A stretch of DNA of 64,000 nt from Bifidobacterium primatium (GCF_002802875.1 NZ_PEBI01000003.1:226306-290305), one strand, 5' to 3'; shown: positions 49,088 through 60,145, counted from the stretch's first letter. Numbers and translations are program-made. Notes: generated by a model not told the origin, from the letters alone.

Positions 49088-49134
49088 AAAAGGCTTCTTC
49101 GGATTCCAGAAACGAATCCGAAGAAGCCTTTTCT
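49088..49134. terminator. Bidirectional terminator between ackA and aroA
   Basis: The arms 49088-49106 and 49114-49132 are perfect 19-nt reverse complements around a 7-nt loop, beginning with AAAAGG and ending with CCTTTTCT. It can end both ackA (plus) and aroA (minus). Confidence 0.94.
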
Positions 49135-49169
49135 ATTGCCATCTCATCTGGGCGGACGTCGTCAGGACG

Positions 49170-50495
49170 TCAGCCCAGCATAGACGACCACAGGCCCACG
49201 AAATCGGGGATGGTCTTGCGCGTGGTCTCCACGTTCACTACATCGATGTCCCTGATGCGCAGGCCCAGCATCGCGGCGAACGTGGCCATGCGATGATCCG
49301 CGTACGTCTCCATCACCGCTCCGTGTAGCAACTCCGAGGCCACGGGACGAATGGCGATGCCGTCGGCGAGCTCGTCGGCGTCTCCCCCGACACGGCGAAT
49401 CTCGGTGACCAATGCCTCGAGACGGTTGGTCTCGTGGCCACGCAGATGCCCGATGCCGGTAAGCGAGGTCGGGGCATCGGCGAACACCAGCAATGCGGCC
49501 AGCGACGGGGCGATCTCCCCCGCAGCGGAAAGGTCGAAGTCACCAAGTCCGTGAATCACGCCGTTGGAGGTCACACCCAGGGTCCTTGCGCCGTTGGGCA
49601 TCTCCTCGATCGTTATCGTGGCTCCCATATGCTCCAGGTATTCCGGCAGCAGGCCGCCGGGCTGGGTCGTATGTTCGGGCCAGTTGGGTACGCGTACGGT
49701 ACCGCCGGCAATCAATGCGGCCCCCAGGAACGGCGCGGCGTTCGACAGATCGGGTTCGACGACGACCTGCTGCGGCAGCTGTACGTCACCGTGCGCGACG
49801 GTCCAGGTGCGGCCGTCCATACGCACGTCGGCACCGGCTGCTCCAAGATCCGCCATGGTCATGCGGATATGCGGAAGGCTCGGCAGATGCTCGCCGGTAT
49901 GGGTAAGCCTCAGCCCGCCCCTGAGCTTCGGAGCGCCGAGCAGCAATCCGGAGATGAACTGGCTCGACCCCGAGGAATCAATGGACACGGAACCTCCGAC
50001 GGCCTGTTCCGGCGGAATGAGCGTAAACGGCAGATGCCCCGGCTCCCCCTCGAAATCGATGCGTGCACCGAGCTGACGGAGCCCCTCCAGCAGAGGTCCC
50101 ATCGGACGCTGGTATGCCTGCTTGTCGCCATCGAAATGCACCGGCCCATCGGCGTACAATGCCAGGGCGGGGACGAAGCGCATCACCGTTCCCGCAAGGC
50201 CGCAGAACACCGACGAGTCTCCTCGGAACACCCCGTTCTCCGGCGGGGTGACGACCACGGTGGTCTCGTCGTCCGCATCGGCGACGCAGGAGACGCCCAG
50301 CGCCTCCAAGGCTCCCATCATCAGTTCGGTGTCGCGGGAGCGCAGCAAACCAATGAGCGTGACGGGCTTGGTGCCCATCGCGGCGAGGACAAGATACCGG
50401 TTCGACAGTGATTTGCTGCCGGGGATGGTTACGGTGGCGTCCAGCGGTTCGGCCGCGAACGGCGCGCGCCACAATGATTCATTCGTTTCGGTCAT
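49170..50495 (-). CDS. aroA: 3-phosphoshikimate 1-carboxyvinyltransferase (EPSP synthase)
   Basis: AroA joins phosphoenolpyruvate to shikimate-3-phosphate. The 441-aa protein shows the family signatures: VTIPGSKSLSNRYLVLAAMG (the S3P/PEP-binding lysine and serine) at the N-terminus, then FCGLAGTVMRFVPALAL, SGSSQFISGLLLGAPKL and the C-terminal YADHRMATFAAMLGLR. I start it at ATG 50495; ATG 50504 is equally possible and neither has a Shine-Dalgarno sequence. The TACTAT just ahead suggests a leaderless transcript. It lies apart from the aroC-aroKB-aroQ cluster. Confidence 0.95.
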   Translation of the reverse strand: MTETNESLWRAPFAAEPLDATVTIPGSKSLSNRYLVLAAMGTKPVTLIGLLRSRDTELMMGALEALGVSCVADADDETTVVVTPPENGVFRGDSSVFCGLAGTVMRFVPALALYADGPVHFDGDKQAYQRPMGPLLEGLRQLGARIDFEGEPGHLPFTLIPPEQAVGGSVSIDSSGSSQFISGLLLGAPKLRGGLRLTHTGEHLPSLPHIRMTMADLGAAGADVRMDGRTWTVAHGDVQLPQQVVVEPDLSNAAPFLGAALIAGGTVRVPNWPEHTTQPGGLLPEYLEHMGATITIEEMPNGARTLGVTSNGVIHGLGDFDLSAAGEIAPSLAALLVFADAPTSLTGIGHLRGHETNRLEALVTEIRRVGGDADELADGIAIRPVASELLHGAVMETYADHRMATFAAMLGLRIRDIDVVNVETTRKTIPDFVGLWSSMLG

Positions 50496-50574
50496 GACTG
50501 CCATAGTATCGCAATCGTCCATTCCCCTCCCGCACGCTTCCAAGAGCCTTCAGAGACATAGCCCGGCATCAATC

Positions 50575-50624
50575 AAAAAACCGGTCCTCCCATCACGACG
50601 AAACGTCGGTGGAAAGACCGGTTT
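50575..50624 (-). terminator. Terminator of the membrane protein gene at 50678-52036
   Basis: AAACCGGTC (50578-50586) pairs with GACCGGTTT (50616-50624), with an inner hairpin CGACG-AAA-CGTCG (50596-50608). A six-A run (50575-50580) gives the minus-strand T-tail. Confidence 0.85.
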
Positions 50625-50677
50625 ATTCGTCCGGACCGCCGGCAACACCGATTACCAGCCAGTCGGGGTCTGACGGC

Positions 50678-52036
50678 TCAGTGGCTCAGCGCCTCCTGGA
50701 ATCCGTCCTGCAGCGCGCTGTCAAGCGCATTGTATTCATCCTGCGGACTGGCCTTGTCCTCCGCCTCGCGAAGGTTCTCAGAGAAGTCCGTGGTGATGTC
50801 GGAGGTACTCGACAGGTCGTAGAGCTGATCGACCAGATCGTCGTACTTGTCGTATGCGGCGCTGCCGTATTCGATCTTGGTCGGGTCTCCAAGGGCGGCG
50901 AGCTGCTTGACCACGTCGTTGATCTTGGTGGCATGGTCCTTCATGTCGGTGCCGAACTGTGCGATGCTCTTGTCGGGGACCTTGGAGAGCGTGTCGAGCT
51001 TGGCGATGCAGTTGCTCAGGTATTCGCTGTACTTCGAGGCGAAGCTTGCGGAATACGTGCTGCTCGACGGCTCGTCGTCGCATACCTGCACGGCGTCGGA
51101 CATCGGCTTGGCGGATTCGGCGAGGTTGTTGGCATAGGTGCCGTAGGAGTCGACGGCCTTGACGTAAGCGTCGTACTTCTCCTTGACCTTCTCGTCCTTC
51201 ATGACCTTGTTGTCCTTGAAGGCGCCGACGGTGTCCTTGTAGTCCTTGACCTTCTCCTTGACCTTGGTCACGTCGTCCTCGGTGAAGGTGTTGCCGCCCT
51301 TGTAGGTGGCGGAGTACACGTCCGCGATCTTCGTCTGGACGGCGGATTGCTTGGTGGAGAACTTGGAGATCGTCGTCATGGCGGACGTGTAGTCCTCGGC
51401 CTTGGGCTTGCCCCCCTGCAGCACAAAGAAGACGATCAGCGCGATGATCACGGCCAGCACGATCACACCACCGCCGATTCCAAGACCGATGAACAGCTTC
51501 TTCTTGCTCTTCTTAGGCTGGGCCTGCGGCTGCTGGCCGGGAACCGGTGGCTGTCCATACGGGGCGCCGTAAGGCGGCTGGCCGACCGGGGGCTGACCGG
51601 GAATCTGATCGCCCGGAGCCGGAGCATTCGGCGGGACCGGTCCGGGGGCCTGAATGGGCTCACCCTGCGGGAACGCATTTGCCGGAGCGGGCTGCTCCGC
51701 AGGATCCTGCCCTTCGGCCGTCGGAATAGCCTGAGTCGCAGCGTATTGCGGCTGGCCGAGCTCGGGCTGCTGCCCTTCGGGGGTATATGGCGGGGCCTGG
51801 AAGTTCATCGGATGCTGCGACTGTCCCTGATATTCCGGACCGGGGAACTGCTGCTGGACGGGATTCTGAACGGGGAACGCCTGACCCTGCTGCGGTCCGG
51901 TCGGCGCGGCCCACTGGGCCGGAGGCTCGTAATTGGGGACGGCCGGGGCCTCCTGCGACGGAATGCCCTCCGGAACGGCGTTCATCCCCTCTTCCGCCGG
52001 TTTGTCGCTCTCGTTCGGTCTGTTGCTGTCGGACAT
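50678..52036 (-). CDS. Single-pass membrane protein with Pro/Gln-rich cytoplasmic tail and extracytoplasmic domain
   Basis: I do not recognise this 452-aa protein. Residues 1-175 are rich in Pro, Gln, Gly and Ala (PPYGAPYGQPPVPGQQPQAQ), with no hydrophobic stretch. A basic KKSKKK leads into one strong membrane helix (IGGGVIVLAVIIALIVFFVL, about residues 190-210), and about 240 residues follow outside, helical by appearance and rich in Lys, Asp and Thr, with a single Cys at DEPSSS and another near SNCIAKL. This Pro-rich tail plus anchor shape is common in actinobacteria for envelope proteins of unknown role. AAGGAG fixes the start at ATG 52036. It diverges from glgX, and its terminator faces aroA. 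Confidence 0.8.
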   Translation of the reverse strand: MSDSNRPNESDKPAEEGMNAVPEGIPSQEAPAVPNYEPPAQWAAPTGPQQGQAFPVQNPVQQQFPGPEYQGQSQHPMNFQAPPYTPEGQQPELGQPQYAATQAIPTAEGQDPAEQPAPANAFPQGEPIQAPGPVPPNAPAPGDQIPGQPPVGQPPYGAPYGQPPVPGQQPQAQPKKSKKKLFIGLGIGGGVIVLAVIIALIVFFVLQGGKPKAEDYTSAMTTISKFSTKQSAVQTKIADVYSATYKGGNTFTEDDVTKVKEKVKDYKDTVGAFKDNKVMKDEKVKEKYDAYVKAVDSYGTYANNLAESAKPMSDAVQVCDDEPSSSTYSASFASKYSEYLSNCIAKLDTLSKVPDKSIAQFGTDMKDHATKINDVVKQLAALGDPTKIEYGSAAYDKYDDLVDQLYDLSSTSDITTDFSENLREAEDKASPQDEYNALDSALQDGFQEALSH

Positions 52037-52198
52037 AAAGAAAACTCCTTCGTCTCTTTGCTTGTACTGCAAGTCTATAGCAGAAAGAGGGGTTTCCCAG
52101 GGAGATTCTCGGGGCAACACCCTATGTCATCCTTTGATTTACCGTGGATTAACCCGTGTATTACCGATTATGGGGATGGACGATGCGATACTGGATGT

Positions 52199-54337
<2,139 letters not shown>

Positions 54338-54359
54338 CGGCCGATAACCGTTGTTCTAT

Positions 54360-54409
54360 AACGGCTTGTCCGATATGTATATGAATGACATATCGGACAA
54401 GCCGTTTTT
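54360..54409. terminator. Bidirectional terminator between glgX and the MFS gene
   Basis: The arms 54360-54378 and 54388-54406 (starting AACGGCTTGTCC) are perfect 19-nt reverse complements with a 9-nt loop and T-run at 54405-54409. It serves glgX and may serve the convergent MFS gene that ends at 54425. Confidence 0.93.
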
Positions 54410-54424
54410 CATTTTCTCCCACTG

Positions 54425-55963
54425 TCATGATTGACGCGCGGAGCGAGATGCTTCCCCGGAGAGGATTGTGACGATCGCGAGAGTGACAACGATGACCGCG
54501 GCGGCGGACACGAAGCTGCCCAGCATCGCAGTCTCATAGGCGTCGGAAGCCACCTGCCGCAGTGCCTCAGCGGAGGTGGAAGCAAGGCCGTCCGCCCATT
54601 GGAAGTCCAATGTCACCGAACCGGCGGAGGAATCCGCAGCCAGTCCGGCAGCCAGGGCACCGTCATGGAACCGGGATACGTACAGCCCTCCCTGCACGCT
54701 GCCGAAGATACCGACGCCGATAATGGATCCGAATTGGCGGAACACGGTCAGCAGGCTGGACCCCGCGCCGGAGCGACCGTTCGGCACCCGTCCCATGGCC
54801 CAGGTGAGCATCGCGGGCTGACCGGCACCGAGTCCGAATCCTGCAAGCAGCTGGCCCGCCGCCACCACTGCCTGCCCGATGATGTCTTCATGCCAGCGCA
54901 TGGCGATTCCCATCACCGCCATGCCGGTAGCCAGGAATGCCAGAGCCAACAGACTGGTACCGCGCAGACCTATGCGAGAGGCGATGTGGCTGTTCGACAG
55001 AGACCCCACGATGGAGGCAACGACCAGCGGCGTCAGCATCAGCCCGCCCACCAATACGCCGTGGCGCAACACGGTCTCCAGATAGGCGGGCATGATGAAG
55101 ATGATGCCGTACATCGAGAAGTTCAGCATCATCAACGCCGGCGCACATGCCGCAAATGAACGGTCGCGCATCAGACCGAGCTCCATCAGGGGATTACGCG
55201 AGACCCGGTCATGGAGCACGAATCCCGCGATCAGCATCAGACCACCGAGCATGGGTGCCCACGACGTCAAGGCGAGGAAACCATGCTGAGCATTGACCAG
55301 ACCGGCGGAGAACAACGAGAATCCGGCGAACATCATCGCCACCGATGCCCATGGAACCTGCAGTTTCCCACCCCGGCGGGATACGCCCCCACGGGATGTA
55401 CTCGCCCAGACAAGGATGATCACGACGAGGAACACCACGCCGTCGAAGCCGAAGATGCCGCGCCAGCCGAGCGTTGCGGTGAGCACGCCGCCGACCAGCG
55501 GTCCGAACGGCACGCCCAATGTTCCGGCGATGGCCCATGCCGTCATGGCGCCGGACAGTCCCCCACCTTGGAACATGAGGCTGAGCAGCGCCTGCCCCAT
55601 CGGGATGACGATGCCGGCACCGGCGCCCATCAACGCCCGCGAAGCAAGTAGCATCGGTATGTTTCCGGCAAAGACGCCGATGACCGAGGCCACGACGAAC
55701 AGCCACAGTCCCGCGATCATGGTTCTTGCGTGACCGATTCGGTCGCCGGCGAATCCGGCCAGCAGCACCACGGCGGCGAAGACCAGGTTGTAGCTGGACA
55801 CGATCCACTGCTGCGCATCCGTGCCCGCAGCGAACGATTCGGAGATGCTGGGCAGCGCCACGTTGAATGCGGTGGTGTTGATCATCATCACCGTTTCGGC
55901 CGCGCACAGGCATATCAGCGAACGACGCAGCCCCCGTTGTTTCTTGTCATCCATGAGTTCCAT
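54425..55963 (-). CDS. DHA2-type multidrug efflux transporter (MFS, EmrB/QacA family)
   Basis: This 512-aa protein has 14 predicted membrane helices and the DHA2 pattern: MMINTTAFNVALPSISESF in helix 1, then QQWIVSSYNLVFAAVVLLAG, GDRIGHARTMIAGL (motif A) and PLVGGVLTATLGWRGIFGF (motif C, as drug/proton antiporters have). Drug or toxin export by proton antiport is likely; substrate unknown. It diverges from a TetR regulator at 56119, with a palindrome-rich 155-nt gap, so the two should form a regulator-target pair. Either ATG 55963 or 55954 can be the start. Confidence 0.92.
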   Translation of the reverse strand: MELMDDKKQRGLRRSLICLCAAETVMMINTTAFNVALPSISESFAAGTDAQQWIVSSYNLVFAAVVLLAGFAGDRIGHARTMIAGLWLFVVASVIGVFAGNIPMLLASRALMGAGAGIVIPMGQALLSLMFQGGGLSGAMTAWAIAGTLGVPFGPLVGGVLTATLGWRGIFGFDGVVFLVVIILVWASTSRGGVSRRGGKLQVPWASVAMMFAGFSLFSAGLVNAQHGFLALTSWAPMLGGLMLIAGFVLHDRVSRNPLMELGLMRDRSFAACAPALMMLNFSMYGIIFIMPAYLETVLRHGVLVGGLMLTPLVVASIVGSLSNSHIASRIGLRGTSLLALAFLATGMAVMGIAMRWHEDIIGQAVVAAGQLLAGFGLGAGQPAMLTWAMGRVPNGRSGAGSSLLTVFRQFGSIIGVGIFGSVQGGLYVSRFHDGALAAGLAADSSAGSVTLDFQWADGLASTSAEALRQVASDAYETAMLGSFVSAAAVIVVTLAIVTILSGEASRSARQS

Positions 55964-56007
55964 ACGTCTTCCATTAAGATACTTGTTGGTTTCTTAATTT
56001 CCTCGTG

Positions 56008-56065
56008 CAACTATAGTTGACCGAAAATAAGAAACGCCGTGGTATCTTGATAATCGAAATACCAC
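56008..56065. promoter_or_regulatory. Operator candidates between the DHA2 gene and its TetR gene
   Basis: CAACTATAGTTG (56008-56019) is a perfect 12-bp palindrome that includes TATAGT, a likely -10 for the minus-strand transporter. GTGGTAT (56039-56045) and ATACCAC (56059-56065) form a second 7-bp inverted repeat with 13-nt spacer. Both suit binding of a TetR dimer. Confidence 0.5.
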
Positions 56066-56118
56066 AGACAGCACAGAGTGGGTGCTACGGAAACTACACG
56101 CATGGAGGCGAACGGAAA

Positions 56119-56790
56119 ATGACGGGACGCACACGCCGACGAGGAGAAGCCTTGGAATCGGCGATTCTGGACGCCGCGTGGGAACAGCTCTCCAATCACA
56201 ACGCCGACGAGTTCACCTTCGACAACATCGCCGCCAGAGCGCGCACCAGCAAGCCAGTGCTCTACCGCCGCTGGGCGAACCGCACGGAACTGTTCATCGC
56301 GGCCATGAAACGGCATCGGAACCAATTCGCCATCGAACGGCCGAACACCGGCACGCTGCGCGGCGACGTCATCGCCGTGCTGCGGCAGCTCAACGACAAG
56401 CAATCCGACGCGGTGATGGCGCTGGCCAAGTTCGGCGTCTACGCCAGCTGGCTCGGAGTCAGCGCCCATGAGCTGTACGAACGCACGACATTGAGCGACC
56501 AGCCAAGCATCATGCTGGCCGTCGAGAACGCCCGCGAGCGCGGCGAGATCACCTGCGACTTGCCGGAAACGCTGCTGCGTATGCCGGGCGAGCTCGGCCG
56601 GGCCGCCATTCTGCGGGACATGCGGCCGCTATCAGACGAGGACATCGTCTCCGTGGTGGACGAACTCTTCCTGCCGTTGGTCGAGCATTACGAACGGCTC
56701 GGAAACGCCGGGCACCCACGTCTATTACATGGATCCGTCACGGCGTCCAACGACGAATCAATCAACGACGGGAATCGGAAGAAGACATGA
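56119..56790 (+). CDS. TetR-family transcriptional regulator
   Basis: The 223-aa protein opens with a TetR helix-turn-helix: SAILDAAWEQLSNHNADEFTFDNIAARARTSKPVLYRRW (residues 12-52), followed by NRTELFIAAMKRHRN. The rest is a helical ligand domain, PELG-like LRMPGELGRAAILRDMRPL. It probably represses the divergent DHA2 exporter until a drug binds. GGAGG (56104-56108) precedes ATG 56119 at about 10 nt. The stop codon is one base before the kptA start, so kptA is coupled. Confidence 0.92.
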   Translation: MTGRTRRRGEALESAILDAAWEQLSNHNADEFTFDNIAARARTSKPVLYRRWANRTELFIAAMKRHRNQFAIERPNTGTLRGDVIAVLRQLNDKQSDAVMALAKFGVYASWLGVSAHELYERTTLSDQPSIMLAVENARERGEITCDLPETLLRMPGELGRAAILRDMRPLSDEDIVSVVDELFLPLVEHYERLGNAGHPRLLHGSVTASNDESINDGNRKKT

Positions 56791-56791
56791 C

Positions 56792-57370
56792 ATGCGGCAC
56801 GACACACAGAACGACACCCAAGGAACGACACCCAACCTGACGAAACTCAGCAAATTCATGAGCCTGATCCTGCGGCACAAGCCGGAAACCATCGGCATTA
56901 CGCTGGACCGACATGGGTGGGCCGATGCGAGCGCACTGATTGCCGGCATCGGCAAGGAATATCCGACGATGAGCCGCTCGATGCTGGAGAAAATCGTACG
57001 CACCGACAACAAGCAGCGGTACTCCTTCAATGAGGACGGAACGAAAATTCGGGCGAACCAAGGACATTCCATCCCCGTGGATGTGGAGTTGCCCGAAGCG
57101 GAGCCGCCCCGGACGCTCTATCACGGCACCGCACAGCGTTTCACCACCTCCATCGATGCGGAGGGACTGCTTCCGCAGAGCCGTCTGTACGTCCACCTCT
57201 CCCCTGACGAGCAGACAGCGCGGAAGGTGGGAAGCCGACACGGGGAGCCCGCGGTCTATCTGGTCGACGCTGCGCGAATGCGACGTGACGGCTACGTCTT
57301 CTACCGCTCCGTCAACGGCGTATGGCTAATCAAGACTGTCCCCGCTCGGTATCTTCATCGTTTGGAGTGA
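56792..57370 (+). CDS. kptA: RNA 2'-phosphotransferase, KptA/Tpt1 family
   Basis: KptA moves a 2'-phosphate from RNA to NAD, giving ADP-ribose-1'',2''-cyclic phosphate. In fungi it finishes tRNA splicing; in bacteria the natural substrate is uncertain. The 192-aa protein has the two KptA lobes and the known core residues: FMSLILRHKPE (Arg-His), IRANQGHS (Arg), LYHGTA and KVGSRHGEPAVYLVD (Arg). It starts at ATG 56792 one base behind the TetR stop, so the two are translated together. Nothing nearby suggests an RNA ligase or 2'-phosphate source. Confidence 0.93.
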   Translation: MRHDTQNDTQGTTPNLTKLSKFMSLILRHKPETIGITLDRHGWADASALIAGIGKEYPTMSRSMLEKIVRTDNKQRYSFNEDGTKIRANQGHSIPVDVELPEAEPPRTLYHGTAQRFTTSIDAEGLLPQSRLYVHLSPDEQTARKVGSRHGEPAVYLVDAARMRRDGYVFYRSVNGVWLIKTVPARYLHRLE

Positions 57371-58014
57371 ACGGTCGGGTAATGAATATTAATGAGCCGG
57401 TTAGCGCCGGAATTTCGCCGTTTTTGAATTTCGGCTTTCTTGGCTGAGGTGACCGAAATCGACTCATCCGTTTTCAGCGGCATCGGGTTTACCACGCATA
57501 GGAATGCTCCCTGAACAGTTGTCGGTATTGCGATCGGTCATCGTCGTCCACGAGAGCGAAGGCATCCATTATCAGACTACGCGGCGCGTCCATTTCGGCT
57601 GCCACCCAGAGCAGGTCGAGCATGGCTTCATAGTGCTCGCCGGCCCGCATGGCAGCCTGTTCGGGCTCTCGTTGCCGTAGAGTCAATATCGGATACGCGT
57701 ACGGTCATAGCTTTGCACACATGGCCTCATACCTTTTCACCAATCCCATAGTCAGGTCCTGCCTGATAATGACTGAGTAACCCCTTGTTCTTTTGAGAGG
57801 TCGCTTCGCTGATTATCGTGAGCTTCGTTAAGCTCGGTTTCGTTGCAATGACGCCGTTTTGGTGACGTTCACGAGATTCGTTGATTGCCGTCGATTTCGC
57901 TGTTCTCCGCGGCCATTGTGTCCCGGTTGTGTCCACAACGGCACCAGTGTAGTCAAATGAGACGGAACGACTGAGGAGCACTGGAACCGGCGACGAGGCA
58001 TTCATTCGGACCGC
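57371..58014. other. Gene-poor stretch between kptA and the ABC ATPase
   Basis: This 644-nt segment has lower GC than the flanks and no well-formed gene. It contains CCGG-TTAGCG-CCGG (about 57399-57412), direct repeats of GAATTTCG (about 57410-57440), and a weak minus-strand frame (57489-57686). A 92-codon minus-strand frame at 57727-58005 has a residue pattern unlike protein. It reads like decayed sequence. Confidence 0.5.
57489..57686 (-). CDS. Small hypothetical protein or gene fragment
   Basis: This is a 65-codon frame starting at a TTG, with an acidic, helix-like composition (EHYEAMLDLLWVAAEM, then LVDDDDRSQYRQLFREHSYAW). The acidic amphipathic look is more protein-like than its surroundings. 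An ATG just upstream (about 57709) in another frame reads MTVRVSDID, which resembles the start of small DNA-binding antitoxins. A frameshift may have split one gene. I have no family match and treat it as a possible remnant. Confidence 0.25.
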   Translation of the reverse strand: MTLRQREPEQAAMRAGEHYEAMLDLLWVAAEMDAPRSLIMDAFALVDDDDRSQYRQLFREHSYAW

Positions 58015-58902
58015 TCATGCGAAACGCAGCCGGTGCGAGGTCCTCCATCGCTGCCCGGTTCGCTCTACGTGTAGCGGGACGCCGAACATCGATTCGAGAC
58101 GTTCGTCGGTAAGTCCTTCGTCAAGTGGTCCGGTGAACGTGATGGTTCCCGGTGTCGTGTTGCCGTCAAGTGTGGCGTAGATGCGCGGATGCGTGTCGAG
58201 GGATGTCATGCACTCGTGTTCCATCATTCGGCCCATCATCGCGATATGGTCGAATCCGGCGGGGATGTCCTCCACCCGATGCGTGACGAGTAGCATCGTG
58301 CGCTCGTCCCCTCGCGAGGCCAGCGCCGACAGTTCTCGCAACACCGTTTCACGGCCACCTAGATCAAGGCCGGTGGTCGGTTCATCGAAGATCAGGAGAT
58401 CCGCCGGCGAGACGAGCGCGCGGGAGATCATCACCCTCGTGCGCTCGCCTTCGGACAGGTTGCGCCACTGTTTGCCGGTCAGATATGCGATGCCGAGTCG
58501 GCGCATCATCGCGTACGCCTTCTCGTATGCCTCGTCGGCCGAATCCTTCGTTCCTCGTGGAATCCCCGAGGCGACGACCGTGAGCGGGTTCATTCCCGAC
58601 CCGATGTTGTGCCCGAACGCCGCAGAGACGATGGCTATGCGGGTGCGACGGCGCTCCGGGTCCGAGCCCGCGACTGTTCGGTCCCCGAAGACGCGCAGTC
58701 CGCCGACGTTGGGGTAGGTGCGCATCGCGATCATTTCCAGCAGTGTGGATTTTCCCACTCCGTTCGGTCCGAACAGCACCCATCGTCCGCCGGTGGCAAT
58801 GGTGAGGTTCACGTCGGCAAGGATTAGCCGCCGATTGCGATAGCAGCCCACCGACCGGGCTAGTACCATTGCGTCGTGGGTTGTTTCGCCGAGCATGGTC
58901 AT
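58015..58902 (-). CDS. Orphan ABC-type ATPase
   Basis: The 295-aa ATPase has a full set of motifs: GPNGVGKSTLLEM (Walker A, about residue 44), LSEGERTRVMISRALVSP (signature), LLIFDEPTTGLDLG (Walker B) and LLVTHRVEDIP. The form of the signature and the C-terminal extension (residues 235-295, RIYATLDGNTTPGTITF and so on) recall soluble ModF-like ATPases. No permease is next to it. Its ATG (58902-58900) overlaps the stop of the broken MFS gene by ATGA, so it was once translationally coupled to a transporter. Whether it is still well translated is unclear. Confidence 0.87.
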   Translation of the reverse strand: MTMLGETTHDAMVLARSVGCYRNRRLILADVNLTIATGGRWVLFGPNGVGKSTLLEMIAMRTYPNVGGLRVFGDRTVAGSDPERRRTRIAIVSAAFGHNIGSGMNPLTVVASGIPRGTKDSADEAYEKAYAMMRRLGIAYLTGKQWRNLSEGERTRVMISRALVSPADLLIFDEPTTGLDLGGRETVLRELSALASRGDERTMLLVTHRVEDIPAGFDHIAMMGRMMEHECMTSLDTHPRIYATLDGNTTPGTITFTGPLDEGLTDERLESMFGVPLHVERTGQRWRTSHRLRFA

Positions 58903-60145
58903 CGCCCCACTTCCGTATTCCGTCCGATGATGATGCCGATGGCGGTCTGTGCGACGGCCAGTATGGCCAGCATGATGAGCACCGTCGCCATCCCGAGGTG
59001 ATGTCGTAGATCGTTCCGGCCAACATGGGACCGACCGCGGCGAGCAGGTATCCGACGCATTGAGCCATGCCCGACAGTTGCGTCGTCTCCTCGGTGGTCG
59101 AGGTCTTCAATCCGATCAATGAGAGCGCCACGACCAGAGAGCATCCCGAGCCGATGCTGGTGACGATGATCCACCGCAGATCAAGCCGCGGCGCGAATGC
59201 CAGTCCGAGCGCGCCGATGGCCAATGGCACGCTGGCGACGACAACGGCGGCGACCTGGCTGTCGCCCTTCAGCAGCACGGGGATGAGCAGTCCCATGACG
59301 ATGCCGACGAGCTGGAAGACCGCCAGATGCCAGCCGGTCCGGTCGGCGGGCACGCCGAAGGAGACCTCGATGGTGGGCAGCCAGGTGACGCACACGTAAT
59401 AGTTCACGGATTGCAGCCCCATGAACAGGGTGACGGCCCATGCCTCCGGCCTTTTCCACATGGAGACTCGGAGTCGGGTCTCCGATGCCGTACTCCGTCG
59501 GCTGCGGGGCTGCGCATCGGCGGCGGTCTTCGCAGCCGGGGTCGTCCTTCGCGCATTCGCCCGTGAACGCCACAGCTACAGCAGCGTGACGATTCCGGCG
59601 GGAACGGCCCAGATGCCGAGCGTGCCCCGCCACCCGATTGCATCGGACAGGGGCAATGTCACGGCCGAAGCGAACGCGGCCATGCCGATCATACATGCGG
59701 AGTAGATGCCGGTGGCCAGTGATGTGCGACCGGGATAGTCGCGTTTGACTATGGCCGGCACCAGAACGTTGCCCACCGCGATCGAACAGCCGATGACAAG
59801 CGTGCCGACCCACAGTCCGGTGGTGCCGCATGCCGAACGGATCACAATGCCGATCGTCAGGAACGCCATCGCGGCCAGCACGGTCCGTTCGATGCCGAGG
59901 CGTCCGGCGGCCCGGTGCGCCATCGGGGAGACGGCGGCGAACGCGAGGATAGGCAACGAGCCGAGCAGACCCTACATCGTCGCGTTGAGATGTTCGGACG
60001 CCCCTATCCACGGCAGCAGCGGGCCGACGGACGTGAGCGGGGCTCGCAGATTCAGCGCGACGACGAAGACCAGCGCGGTCAGTATCGATGCGGCGAATCG
60101 CGATGCCGACGAGGGGATGGGATGACGTTCTGTTATCTGTTCCAT
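58899..60145 (-). pseudogene. Broken MFS transporter (CynX/NimT-like) with two amber codons and a one-base deletion
   Basis: One continuous minus-strand frame from ATG 60145 reads as a 12-helix MFS protein (ILTALVFVVALNLRAPLTSV, then GTTGLWVGTLVIGCSIAVGN, LPTIEVSFGVPADRTGWH, LSGMAQCVGYLLAAVGPMLAG). TAG interrupts it at 59972-59974 and again at 59576-59578; reading through keeps sensible protein on both sides. A missing base near 58991 then shifts the frame, and ATVLIMLAILAVAQTAIG continues in the new frame to the stop at 58899. Three lesions make a sequencing error unlikely. It lies between a TetR gene and an intact ATPase. Confidence 0.9.

Noticed and set aside
50609-52198. Very long open frame extending glgX 530 codons upstream
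   Set aside because: The extra part is the shadow of the minus-strand membrane protein gene (50678-52036); glgX similarity begins at 52199.
57727-58005. 92-codon minus-strand frame
   Set aside because: Residue pattern does not look like a folded protein and no Shine-Dalgarno or family match is seen.
58899-60145. Amber codons read as amino acids (recoding)
   Set aside because: Neighbouring genes use normal stops, and the extra one-base deletion makes ordinary decay the simpler reading.
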